NCBI GenBank assembly: GCA_026770585.1
Contig: MU646686.1
Location: 399,370-409,444, forward strand
Direction: 5' to 3'
Length of the DNA stretch: 10,075 nucleotides
Source: Baffinella frigidus
Taxonomy: Eukaryota > Cryptophyceae > Cryptomonadales > Baffinellaceae
Part shown: positions 1 through 5,876 of the stretch, piece by piece
Layout: every line of letters starts with the position of its first letter
How positions within the stretch are numbered: the first letter of the stretch is position 1
Notes under the pieces: generated by a model
The model's database searches: none
Seen by the model: only the letters and a program-made list of their open reading frames with translations
What the model was told of the DNA's origin: nothing
Program-made: the position numbers and the translations under genes

Positions 1-66
1 TGAACCCTACACTCTGAACCCTACACTCTGAACCCTACACCCTGGACCCTGGACCCTACACCCAAC
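1..66. repeat. C-rich heptamer-dimer tandem repeat at the window edge
   Basis: Tandem 14-mers of the form TGAACCCTACACTC (two identical copies at 1-28, then a CC variant) decay into TGGACCC and CCCAACCCCC. The unit is two diverged CCCTAAA-type heptamers. The array is cut by the left edge of the window. Confidence 0.85.
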
Positions 67-226
67 CCCCTGGATTTCACCTGCCACTTGCCCCGAGGCG
101 GACCCGTGCGGTTCTAGTTTTACCATTATTCCTATCAATTGCCCTATACCTTATCTGTCTTAGTTGACCCATTGCTTTCTGTGTTCATCTAACCCACAAA
201 AAACGGGGGGGCTGTGCTATTGATCC
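67..226. other. Unique sequence, nothing recognised
   Basis: Moderately AT-rich non-repetitive DNA between the C-rich repeat and the first fold-back element. I see no convincing reading frame, splice signal or RNA structure. Confidence 0.5.
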
Positions 227-352
227 ACCCTGGAGGCAACTTATGGGCAAATCGATGGTTTCATAAGTCAACTCCCATAGAAAATGCCACCAGAATCGGG
301 TGGCATCTGTGGGAGATTGACTTACGACTTTGTCCCTGAGTTGCCTCTAGGT
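227..352. repeat. Imperfect fold-back element
   Basis: The left arm from 227 to 291 is roughly the reverse complement of 299-352. GAGGCAACT near 232 pairs with AGTTGCCTC at 339-347, and ATGCCACC (284-291) pairs with GGTGGCAT (299-306) around a 7-nt loop. Several small indels separate the arms. It looks like an old non-autonomous inverted-repeat element. No target duplication is clear. Confidence 0.7.
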
Positions 353-438
353 CAGTTCCGGGGGGCATCCTGCACGCACACACCAGAATCAACGTTACGA
401 TTTCAAGGTTTGCTGGCCATCTTGAAGATTGACTTGTT

Positions 439-594
439 CTAGATCTGTCCCAAATAGATGTGGGTTTGCCATAAATTCGTCCCCCCCCCCGAAATTTCAG
501 ATGTGAATTTTGTCCACCCCCAAGAAATTCACATGTGAAATTTCGGGGGGGGGGCGAATTTATGGCGAGCCCAACTTTACTGGGACAGAGCTAG
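439..594. mobile_element. Fold-back (MITE-like) element flanked by TTGTT duplications
   Basis: The arms are 439-510 and 525-594, separated by a 14-nt loop. The outer end reads CTAGNTCTGTCCCA on both sides, and the inner arms (AAATTCG, a C run, GAAATTTC) are nearly perfect mirror complements. The 5-mer TTGTT occurs immediately outside each end, at 434-438 and 595-599, which is what a target-site duplication looks like. There is no coding capacity, so it is non-autonomous. Its ends differ from families A and B below. Confidence 0.8.
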
Positions 595-625
595 TTGTTG
601 GTGAAGAATCCACGTGTCAACTCGC

Positions 626-672
626 AGGACCACCATTCGGCCCTAGGCATGGGCCTACTGTAGGGTCCTAGG
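626..672. mobile_element. Core fragment of MITE family A
   Basis: Matches the central part of family A elements, for example 2498-2543: AGGACCACC, then CCTAGGCATGGGCCTACTGT, then AGGGTCCTAGG. The terminal arms with GGTACCTCGCTC are missing, so this is a decayed remnant. Confidence 0.65.
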
Positions 673-823
673 AGTGCGTAGCGCCTCAGTGATACTTCGG
701 AGTGATGCACATTCATAGGCTTAAGACAATCTATGTCCTGGATTTTTTTAAGTCTGCTAGGACCACTCGAGGCTGGAACGGGGAGTATTTTACAAGTGAA
801 GTTGTTGAATTTTTACCAGTCAC

Positions 824-966
824 AGGTGGGCTTGGTCACGTTTCCGACGGATATCCGCCTGAAACGTGACCAAACGCGATTTATTTATTGAAAATTACTA
901 CACACCGTCCTACTTATAAAGGAGGCCCGGTTTTAAAGTAGCCACATTTCTAGCCTCGAGTAGGAT
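824..966. mobile_element. About 143-bp segment present in only one copy of the duplication, with a 13-bp-stem hairpin
   Basis: Absent at the matching point of the second copy (near 1208-1213). It contains a perfect hairpin: TTGGTCACGTTTC (832-844) pairs with GAAACGTGACCAA (861-873), and the loop holds the palindrome CGGATATCCG (848-857). The 24-nt half from 834 is found again at 6368-6391 with two mismatches, so this is a dispersed repeat. An insertion is the simplest explanation, although loss from copy 2 is possible. Confidence 0.6.
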
Positions 967-1003
967 GCGCAAGATGCACAGAACAAGAGTGTAAAGTTGC
1001 GTG

Positions 1004-1082
1004 AGTCTCGGACAATAACCTGTTCGTTGAGATTTCTAAGTTGACAAATACTGTTGAGATCTCTAAGTTGACAAATACTGTT
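1004..1082. repeat. 27-bp tandem repeat
   Basis: Two copies of a 27-mer beginning GTTGAGAT (1026-1052 and 1053-1079) differ by one T/C change. A degenerate partial unit (GACAATAACCTGTTC) precedes them. The whole stretch is missing from the second copy of the surrounding duplication. Confidence 0.8.
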
Positions 1083-1342
1083 GGGGGGGGGGCAGGATCT
1101 GGGCGGCTCGCTCCAGGGCACATGGCGGGAGGTGAAGTCTGCTAAGACCACTCAAGGCTGGCAAGGGGAGTATTTTGAAAGTGGGGTTGTTGAATTTGTA
1201 CTAGTCACGGGCGCGTAAGATGCACAGAACAAAAAGGTAAAGTTGCGTGGGGGAGGGCAGGATCTGGGTGGGTCGCTCCAAGGCACCTGGTGGGAAGTGC
1301 GGGCGGCCCGTCTCGCCATGCATAACGTGAGCGCCCCTCTCA

Positions 1343-1857
1343 CCCCGAACCCCGAACCCCGAAACCCGAAACCCGAAACCCGAAACCCGAAACCTGAAGC
1401 CTGAAACCCGAAACCTGAAACCCGAGACCCGGAACCCGGAACCCGAGACCCGAAACCCGAAACCCGGAACCCGAGACCCGAGACCCGGAACCCGAGACCC
1501 GAAACCCGAAAAACGAAACCCGAGACCCGAAGCCTGAGACCCGAAAATCGGAACCCGGAACCCGGAACCCGAAACCCGGAACCTGAAACCTGAAACCCGA
1601 GACCCGAAACCCGAAACCCGGTACCCGGAACCCGGAACCAGAGACCCGAGACCCGAAAATCGGAACCCGGAACCCGAGGCCCGAGATCCGAGACCCGAAA
1701 CCTGAGACCCGAAACCCGAGACCCGAAACCCGAAATCCGAAACCCGAAACCCGGAACCTGGACCCCGAGACCCGAAACCCGATGCCCGAGACCCGAAAAT
1801 CGGAACCCGAAACCCGAAACCCGAAAATCGGAACCCGGAACCTGAAACCCGAAACCC
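1343..1857. repeat. Degenerate CCCGAAA heptamer array (telomere-variant-like)
   Basis: About 515 bp of heptamers: CCCGAAA, CCCGAGA, CCCGGAA, CCTGAAA and CCCGATG, with interspersed CCCGAAAATCGGAA 14-mers. This is the TTTCGGG variant of TTTAGGG with the C-rich strand on top. Long open frames across it (FRVSGF-type repeats on the minus strand) follow from a 7-nt period without stops and are not genes. Confidence 0.95.
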
Positions 1858-1969
1858 TCTCCAACAACATAAGCCTTAAACCCCTAACCCCCCCCAAAAC
1901 CGCGTTCTGCAGGCCTCCGTCCAAGCGCTCGGGCCGATCGTACCGCTCCAAGGGGTGTGAATCGCCTGC
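1858..1969. other. Spacer with CCCTAAA remnant and a GC-rich unique segment
   Basis: 1874-1898 has decayed CCCCTAA-type sequence. About 1899-1955 is GC-rich and non-repetitive, and open on the minus strand (ERYDRPERLDGGLQNAV). I do not recognise that peptide and it is too short to call a gene. Confidence 0.4.
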
Positions 1970-2180
1970 TTTCTGTGTGAGATGGATTTCGGTTTCTGTG
2001 TGAGATGGGTCTCGGTTTCTGTGTGAGATGGGTCTCGGTTTCTGTGTGAGATGGGTCTCGGTTTTCTGTGTGAGATGGGTTTCGGTTTCTGTGTGAGATG
2101 GATTTCGGTTTCTGTGTGAGATGGATTTCGGTTTTCTGTGTGAGGCGACCGCTTTCTGTGTGGGATGGCCGGTTTATGTG
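1970..2180. repeat. 23-bp tandem repeat
   Basis: Units begin with TTTCTGTGTGAGATGG at 1970, 1993, 2016, 2039, 2063, 2086, 2109 and 2133 (period 23-24). Two shortened units start at 2153 and 2173. Internal variation is mainly GGTCTCGG versus GGATTTCGG. The HTETE/SHRK-like frames on the minus strand are a by-product of the repeat. Confidence 0.95.
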
Positions 2181-2235
2181 GCTTTTTGGCGGATTTATTC
2201 TCGCCAGTCGGCATCCCTGCACCGCCGAGCCATTA

Positions 2236-2352
2236 CAGGGGTACCTCGCTCATAAGAAACCGCCTCATCCTAGGACCCTACAGTAGGGCTATGCCTAGGG
2301 CCCTATGCTGGTCCTAGGGGGGAGGCGGTTTCTTATGAGCGAGGTACCCCTG
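2236..2352. mobile_element. MITE family A, copy A1 (intact, TA duplication)
   Basis: 117-bp near-perfect palindrome with 31-bp perfect terminal inverted repeats starting CAGGGGTACCTCGCTCATAA. The core has CCTAGGACCCTACAGTAGG mirrored by GGTCCTAGGGG. TA flanks both ends (2234-2235 and 2353-2354). No open frame. TA target choice matches Tc1/mariner-type cut-and-paste elements, but no autonomous partner is in view. Confidence 0.9.
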
Positions 2353-2353
2353 T

Positions 2354-2412
2354 AGGGTTCAGGTTTTAGGGTTTAGGGTTTAGGGTTTAGGGTTTAGGTA
2401 GGGTTTAGGGTT
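2354..2412 (+). repeat. Interstitial TTTAGGG tract
   Basis: About five perfect or near-perfect TTTAGGG heptamers in the G-rich orientation, abutting the end of A1. This is the first G-rich tract in the window; the arrays to its left are C-rich. Confidence 0.9.
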
Positions 2413-2457
2413 CATCAAGCCTGGGTAGTGCGGGTCTCACTGGAAGACGTGCGCTTA
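2413..2457. other. Short unique spacer
   Basis: Non-repetitive 45 bp between the TTTAGGG tract and MITE A2. No feature recognised. Confidence 0.4.
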
Positions 2458-2583
2458 CAGGGGTACCTCGCTCATAAGAAAACGGCCACCCTCTAGGACC
2501 ACCGTAGGGCCCTGGGCATAGGCCTGCTGTAGGGTCCTAGGGGGCCTAGGGGGAGGCGGTTTCTTATGAGCGAGGTACCCCTG
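2458..2583. mobile_element. MITE family A, copy A2
   Basis: 126 bp with ends CAGGGGTACC and GGTACCCCTG and the usual core with CCGTAGGGCCCTGGGCATAG. The left flank is TA (2456-2457) and the right flank is TT, so one half of the target duplication has probably mutated. The inner arms have also diverged (AAACGGCC versus GGCGGTTT). Confidence 0.88.
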
Positions 2584-2590
2584 TTCGTTG

Positions 2591-2786
2591 GAGTGGCCTC
2601 GCCACACATCGTATTCCACACAGCGGGCTACCAAGGGATTTTCGGGCACTCAGTGCCCGAGTTTCCGTTACCGTATCCGTAGGAACCCCTCTATACCCCT
2701 ACGGGTTGCCTACCGTAGGGTCCTAGGTCCTATCGCTTAGGGGTTATTCAAAATCCCTTCGAAGTCCGCTGTGTGGGCAGGGCCTC
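2591..2786. repeat. Fold-back element with an internal hairpin
   Basis: Outer arms: GAGTGGCCTCGCCACACA (2591-2608) and its degenerate complement at 2770-2786. Inner arms: CCACACAGCGG (2616-2626) pairs with CCGCTGTGTGG (2766-2776), and AAGGGATTTT (2633-2642) pairs with AAAATCCCTT (2750-2759). A separate 8-bp hairpin CGGGCACT/AGTGCCCG sits at 2643-2659. The centre holds CCGTAGGGTCCTAGG, a motif shared with families A and B. Confidence 0.7.
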
Positions 2787-2798
2787 AATTGCAATGGG

Positions 2799-2936
2799 AG
2801 GTTAAGGCACCCTCCTCAAGGTGGTTCCTGGTAGGGTTTAGGGTTTACCGTTCCGCCGGCATGGAACGCCAGGAATCACTTTCAAGGAGGGAACCTCAGC
2901 GTTCCATGCCGGCGGAACGGTAAACCCTAAACCCTA
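2799..2936. repeat. Interleaved inverted repeats with a 38-bp perfect stem
   Basis: 2832-2869 is a perfect reverse complement of 2899-2936 (38 bp). The outer end of each arm is TTTAGGG-like and the inner part contains CGTTCCGCCGGCATGGAACG. A second imperfect pair overlaps it: about 2799-2830 (CCTCCTCAAGGTGGTTCCTG) is complementary to 2870-2897 (CAGGAATCACTTTCAAGGAGG). The order is therefore X-Y-X'-Y', which cannot fold into one simple hairpin. Confidence 0.85.
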
Positions 2937-2939
2937 ACA

Positions 2940-3118
2940 GATGAAACATTCTTGCGCGTGGCAATGGCTCCAATCGCTGGCTTTTGGAGTGTTTCCTGAG
3001 AACGAATCTCGGCGAGGCTCATGGTTAAGAAACGAAGAAGGCGTTTTTTGTGTGTTTCTTAATAAATGAGCAACAGCGGGCTGGGGTTTCCACTGCGTTT
3101 CTTAATGATTAAGACACA
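2940..3118. repeat. Diverged direct-repeat block, left copy
   Basis: CTGGCTTTTGGAGTGTTTCC (from 2977) recurs as CTGACTTTTGGAGTATTTCC (from 3346), and both run on to GAATCT. GTGTTTCTTAATAA with CAACAGCGGG (3050-3080) corresponds to TGTTTTCTTAAATT with TATCAGCGGG (3252-3278). No gene recognised. Confidence 0.6.
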
Positions 3119-3218
3119 TCCCTTAAGTGGCGAGTAGGCTCATACGCCCTACGGTAGGGCGCTAGGACCTGCCTATGGCGAGTTAGGGCGATTAATCGCC
3201 CGTCCGCAACTTAAGGGA
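3119..3218. mobile_element. MITE family B, copy B1
   Basis: 100-bp fold-back with ends TCCCTTAAGTGGCGAGTAGG and CAACTTAAGGGA. The core has CGCCCTACGGTAGGGCGCTAGGACC. The flanks are CA and TG, each one transition from the TA seen at other B copies, so this is probably an old insertion into TA. Confidence 0.82.
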
Positions 3219-3433
3219 TGAGAACACCCTTGGTCGAGCCTCGGTTGGTATGTGTTTTCTTAAATTAGTATCAGCGGGTTGACTAAACGTGAGATTTATC
3301 CCGTGGGATAGGGCGGGCGTCCCCATGCGTTTCTTGATAATTATGCTGACTTTTGGAGTATTTCCTGAGGAAGAATCTTGGAATTAACTGTAGGCAGATT
3401 CCCACTTGTGACCTGGCGTGGAAAGGCTCTGTA
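3219..3433. repeat. Diverged direct-repeat block, right copy
   Basis: Carries the partners of the repeats in 2940-3118, notably 3252-3278 and 3345-3381. Otherwise non-repetitive, with no recognisable gene. Confidence 0.5.
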
Positions 3434-3669
3434 CTGGGGTGCCTCGCTCATAGGAGCCGCGCCCCCCTAGGACTGTACAGTAGGCCTGTCCATGGCCCTA
3501 CTGGGGTACCTTGCTCATAAGAAAGCGCCCCCCCCTAGGACCCTACAGTAGGCCTATGCCTAGAGGGCCATATGGTGCCCCTAGGGGAGGGGCGGTTTCT
3601 TATGAGCGAGGTACCCCTGTATGGTGGTCCTAGGGGGCGCGGCGGCTCCTTATGAGCGAGGTACCCCTG
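3434..3669. mobile_element. MITE family A, copy A3 (outer, interrupted)
   Basis: Left end CTGGGGTGCCTCGCTCATAGG with left flank TA (3432-3433); right end GAGCGAGGTACCCCTG with flank TC. Removing the inner copy 3501-3619 and one TA leaves an ordinary A element of about 115 bp, whose core then reads GGCCCTATGGTGGTCCTAG as in A4. The outer element must be older than the one it holds. Confidence 0.88.
3501..3619. mobile_element. MITE family A, inner copy nested in A3
   Basis: 119-bp A element with ends CTGGGGTACC and GGTACCCCTG. TA flanks both ends (3499-3500 and 3620-3621). The empty site GGCCCTATGG is known from the sister copy A4, so the TA duplication can be read directly. The left end has CTGGGG where most copies have CAGGGG. 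Confidence 0.9.
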
Positions 3670-3672
3670 TCG

Positions 3673-3765
3673 AGCATGAAAGCGCCCTGTCCCTTCTAAG
3701 CCTCAAAACGCTTTTAGGACGCTGAGAAGGGACACCTGCTCTAAGCGGCATGCACCTCTCATGCT
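3673..3765. repeat. Imperfect fold-back sequence
   Basis: AGCATGA (3673-3679) pairs with TCATGCT (3759-3765), and TGTCCCTTCT (3688-3697) pairs with AGAAGGGACA (3725-3734). The arms are unequal in length, so this is a decayed element or a local structured repeat. Confidence 0.55.
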
Positions 3766-3868
3766 GATAGGGCAACGTCCTGAAAATCGGGTAGTTAAGC
3801 CTACGGTATTGCCTACGGTAGGCGGTAGGGGCCTATGGGGGGTCCTATAAAACATTAGGTCCTAGCGC
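3766..3868. other. Degenerate core-like sequence
   Basis: Contains CCTACGGTATTGCCTACGGTAGG and GGTCCTA pieces that resemble the cores of families A and B, without recognisable ends. Probably MITE debris. Confidence 0.4.
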
Positions 3869-3960
3869 CGCCCCGTAGGACCCTACAGTAGGCTTATGTC
3901 TAGAGGGGCCCTATGGTGATCCTAGGGGGGTGGGCGTTTTTTATGAGCGAGGTACCCCTG
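3869..3960. mobile_element. MITE family A, copy A4 (left end missing)
   Basis: The core has GTAGGACCCTACAGTAGG and the right arm ends GAGCGAGGTACCCCTG, with TA following at 3961-3962. The left arm with GGTACCTCGCTC is absent. The core GGGGCCCTATGGTGATCCTAG serves as the uninterrupted reference for nested copy A3. Confidence 0.8.
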
Positions 3961-3963
3961 TAG

Positions 3964-4121
3964 GGCGATCGGAACAACAACGCATTTGGATTGAGCTTGA
4001 AAGAGACCTTTATTTCCTCTCGATTAAACCTCGCACCCAACTTCTCACCGAACTTATTTTAAAATTGAGCACCCTTAAACCCCGCCTCCCAGGCACCAAG
4101 ACCAAACCTTCGTACAAGTGA
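3964..4121 (+). other. Unrecognised coding-like fragment between two MITEs
   Basis: This 170-bp island of ordinary-complexity DNA between A4 and A5 is open on the plus strand for about 52 codons, ending in TGA at 4119-4121. The peptide is rich in Leu, Lys and Glu (for example IWIELERDLYFLSIKPRTQL). The open frame extends left into the MITE end, where an ATG at 3930 is not credible as a start. It could be an exon or transposon-gene fragment, or chance. I recognise no domain. Confidence 0.25.
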
Positions 4122-4136
4122 ACCGCGCGTCTCCTA

Positions 4137-4244
4137 CAGGGGTACCTCGCTCATAAGAAACTGCCCCCCCCCTAGGACCACCGTAGGGCCCTACTGTAGG
4201 GTCCTAGTAGGGGGAGGCAGTTTCTTATGAGCGAGGTACCCCTG
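4137..4244. mobile_element. MITE family A, copy A5 (intact, TA duplication)
   Basis: 108 bp with 29-bp perfect terminal inverted repeats (CAGGGGTACCTCGCTCATAA, then GAAACTGCC). TA flanks both ends (4135-4136 and 4245-4246). The shortest complete copy here. Confidence 0.9.
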
Positions 4245-4287
4245 TACACGCTCCCGCGGCAGGCCAGCCCCTGCATCTGTGGGTAGA

Positions 4288-4443
4288 TCCCTCTAGTGCC
4301 CATATGGTGAATATTCACCCTAACTCGCCCTAGGCAGGTCCTAGGACCTAAGTGCCCATAGGGCGAATATTCACCCGAACTCGCCCTAGGCAGGTCCTAG
4401 GACCCTACCGTTGGGCGTATGAGCCTACTAGCCACCTAAGAGA
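4288..4443. mobile_element. MITE family B copy with an internal 56-bp duplication
   Basis: The left end TCCCTCTAGTGCCCATA and right end GCCACCTAAGAGA are degenerate B termini; the right flank is TA (4444-4445). The left half is duplicated in tandem: 4295-4350 and 4351-4406 both run from AGTGCCCATA through GAATATTCACCC to GCAGGTCCTAGGACC. This explains its 156-bp length against about 100 for other copies. Confidence 0.75.
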
Positions 4444-4445
4444 TA

Positions 4446-4671
4446 CAGGGCTACTGTACCTCGCTCATCAGAAACGCCCCCCCCCCCTAGGGCCTCCACA
4501 GGGCCCTAGGCATAAGCCTGCTGTGGGGTCCTAGGGGGAAGCGGTTTCTTATATCCCTTAAGTGCCCATGCCGCCAAATTTGACGGCCAAGAGGTCCTAG
4601 GCAGGTCCTAGGGCCCTACCGTAGGGCGTATGATCCTACTGGTCACTTAAGGGATAAGCGAGGTACCCCTC
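4446..4671. mobile_element. MITE family A, copy A6 (interrupted by a B element)
   Basis: The left arm begins CAGGGCTACTGTACCTCGCT, with a small insertion relative to the consensus. The core and TTTCTTA of the right arm run to 4551, a B element intervenes, and AGCGAGGTACCCCT resumes at 4657. The left flank TA (4444-4445) is also the right flank of the B element at 4288-4443, so the two abut on a single TA. Confidence 0.82.
4554..4654. mobile_element. MITE family B, copy B2 nested in A6
   Basis: 101-bp element with ends TCCCTTAAGTG and CACTTAAGGGA. TA flanks both sides (4552-4553 and 4655-4656). It sits in the right arm of A6 where other A copies read CTTATGAGCG. The rebuilt site CTTATAAGCG implies that a G-to-A change created the TA target before insertion. 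Confidence 0.88.
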
Positions 4672-4685
4672 TCTCCAGAGGCGGG

Positions 4686-4720
4686 CCCTCATAAGGAACC
4701 CCCCCCCCCTAGAACCCTAG
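4686..4720. mobile_element. Half-arm fragment of MITE family A
   Basis: CCTCATAAGGAAC, a C run, then CTAGAACCCTAG resembles the left arm and start of the core of family A. No matching right half. Confidence 0.45.
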
Positions 4721-4882
4721 TACCCACAGGGCAGATGACCGCCTTATTCCCAGGTGTCCGCCTTATTCCGGACGTGACCCCCGGGACACGACCCGCGCGA
4801 GGCGTGTAAACGCCGAACCGTTGTAACCGCCCAACCGTTGTAACCGTCCAACCGTAACCGTAACCGTAACCGCCGTGCGACG
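4721..4882. repeat. Short direct repeats and AACCGT tandem
   Basis: CCGCCTTATTCC occurs at 4739-4750 and 4758-4769. A 17-mer AACCGTTGTAACCGCCC (4816-4832) repeats with changes at 4833-4849, followed by AACCGT hexamers from 4850 to 4867. No gene recognised. Confidence 0.75.
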
Positions 4883-5455
4883 GTTTAGGGGCTCGGTGCC
4901 ACCTGCAGGATTTAGGGTTTGGGGGTTAGGGATTAGGGTTTGGGGATTGGGGATTAGGGTTTGGGGGTTAGGGATTCGGGTTTGGAGATTTGGAGTTTGG
5001 GGATTAGGGATTAGGGATTGGGGATTATTGGAGATTTGAGGTTTGGGGATTAGGGATTAGGGATTGGGAATTAGGATTTGGGGGTTAGGGATTAGGGTGT
5101 GGAGATTTGGGGTTTGGAGATTTGGGGTTTGGGGATTAGGGATTAGGGATTAGGGATTGGGGATTAGGATTTGGGGGTAAGGGATTAGGGTGCGGGGATT
5201 TGGGGTTTGGGGATTAGGGTTGGGGGATTAGGGATTAGGGATTAGGGATTAGGGATTAGGGTTTGGGGGCAAGGGTATATAGGGATTAGGGATTTGGGGT
5301 TTGGGGATTAGGGACTCGAGCTTAGGGGTTAGGGATTAGGGATTAGGGATTTAGGGTTTGGGGAGTAGGGACTAGAGATTAGGGGTTAGGGATTAGGGTG
5401 TAGGGTCGAGTGATTGGGGATGCCTGTTGGGTGCTTAGGGTTTCGGGGTTTGGGG
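4883..5455 (+). repeat. Degenerate GGGATTA / GGGTTTG array
   Basis: About 570 bp of G-rich heptamers and octamers: GGGATTA, GGGTTTG, GGGGATT, GGAGATTT, GGGGTTA. Runs of up to five perfect GGGATTA units occur near 5226-5265. The regular G tracts could form G-quadruplexes on this strand. Confidence 0.92.
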
Positions 5456-5524
5456 AGAGAAGACCCTGCACTCTAAAACATACACCCTGAAGCCTGAAGG
5501 CAAAGGGCCGCCCTTTGGGGTTAG
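5456..5524. other. Short break with C-rich remnant
   Basis: 5461-5497 (ACCCTGCACTCTAAAACATACACCC-like) resembles the C-rich repeat at 1-66, so it runs opposite to the flanking G-rich arrays. The rest is unique. Confidence 0.5.
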
Positions 5525-5602
5525 GGTTGATGGTGAAAGGATGGTCTGGGAAGGGTGGAAGGTTTAGGGCTGGACCAATCCTAAATTCAGGGGTTCGGGT
5601 TT
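5525..5602 (+). repeat. 78-bp dispersed repeat, copy 1
   Basis: Matches 8793-8870 over its full 78 bp without gaps, with about 10 mismatches. Both copies contain GGTTGAYGGTGAA, GGGAAGGGTG and TAAATWCAGGGGTTCGGG. Confidence 0.85.
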
Positions 5603-5660
5603 AGGGTTTAGGGTTTAGAGTTTAGGGTTTAGGGTCTAGGGTTTGGATTTAGGGCTTGCC
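5603..5660 (+). repeat. TTTAGGG tract
   Basis: TTTAGGG heptamers with TTTAGAG and TCTAGGG variants, following the dispersed 78-bp repeat. Confidence 0.85.
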
Positions 5661-5735
5661 TGATTGAGGTTCGGCAGAGATTCGGTGTTCCCCACTGTAA
5701 TCACCTGCTTTCGGGTTTCGGGTTTACATTATTCG
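5661..5735. other. Unique spacer with short TTTCGGG
   Basis: Contains CTGTAATCACCTGCTTTCGGGTTTCGGG, resembling the ACCGTAATCAC...TTTTGGGTTTC stretches at 5991 and 6209. No gene recognised. Confidence 0.4.
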
Positions 5736-5830
5736 TAGTAGTAACGGTACTTCGTTTTATTATTATTAGTAGTAATGGTACCTCGTTTATTTATTAGTAG
5801 AAGTATTAGTAGTATTAGTAGTATTAGCCA
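5736..5830. repeat. AT-rich TAGTAGTAA / AGTATT repeat
   Basis: Two copies of about 30 bp (TAGTAGTAAYGGTACYTCGTTT with an ATTATT tail), then AGTATTAGT units to about 5826. Markedly AT-rich compared with the G-rich arrays on either side. Confidence 0.8.
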
Positions 5831-5834
5831 TTGT

Positions 5835-5876
5835 AGCGCTGACTGATGGTATTATAGTGCTGACTACATGTGATGT
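5835..5876 (-). repeat. 21-bp repeat family, locus 1
   Basis: Two 21-bp units start with AGCGCTGACTGATGG (5835) and AGTGCTGACTACATG (5856). The consensus is AGTGCTGACTAATAGTATTAT. Strand is set by reading the copies at 10011-10075 as plus; the motif here is their reverse complement. Confidence 0.8.

Larger units (their letters stand above)
751..1300. repeat. Locally duplicated block (two tandem copies)
   Basis: The segment beginning AGTCTGCTAGGACCACTC at 751 recurs at 1136 (AGTCTGCTAAGACCACTC). Both copies continue in parallel through GGGAGTATTTT, GTTGTTGAATTT, CAGTCAC or TAGTCAC, AAGATGCACAGAACA, AAAGTTGCGTG and GGGCAGGATCTGGG to about 1135 and 1300. Copy 1 is longer because it carries two extra segments (about 824-966 and 1004-1082) that copy 2 lacks. 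Confidence 0.85.

Noticed and set aside
933-1343. Two similar minus-strand frames with VPWSxPPRSCPPP and RNFTxLFCAS
   Set aside because: Their similarity follows from the tandem DNA duplication. There is no recognisable domain, no good start, and indels differ between the copies.
1340-1951. 203-codon open frame on the minus strand with RVSGFGFRVSG repeats
   Set aside because: It is a translation of the CCCGAAA heptamer array. A 7-nt unit without stops gives long frames in every phase; the same happens at 6441-6733.
1876-2222. Minus-strand frames with SHTETE/SHRK repeats
   Set aside because: By-products of the 23-bp tandem repeat. Two overlapping phases give equivalent repetitive peptides and no credible start.
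2354-2412. True chromosome end
   Set aside because: The TTTAGGG tract is only about 59 bp and is followed by more than 7 kb of other sequence, so it is interstitial.
2236-2583. Repeated palindromes considered as a CRISPR array
   Set aside because: Spacing and length are wrong, each unit is itself a palindrome with TA target duplications, and the genome is eukaryotic.
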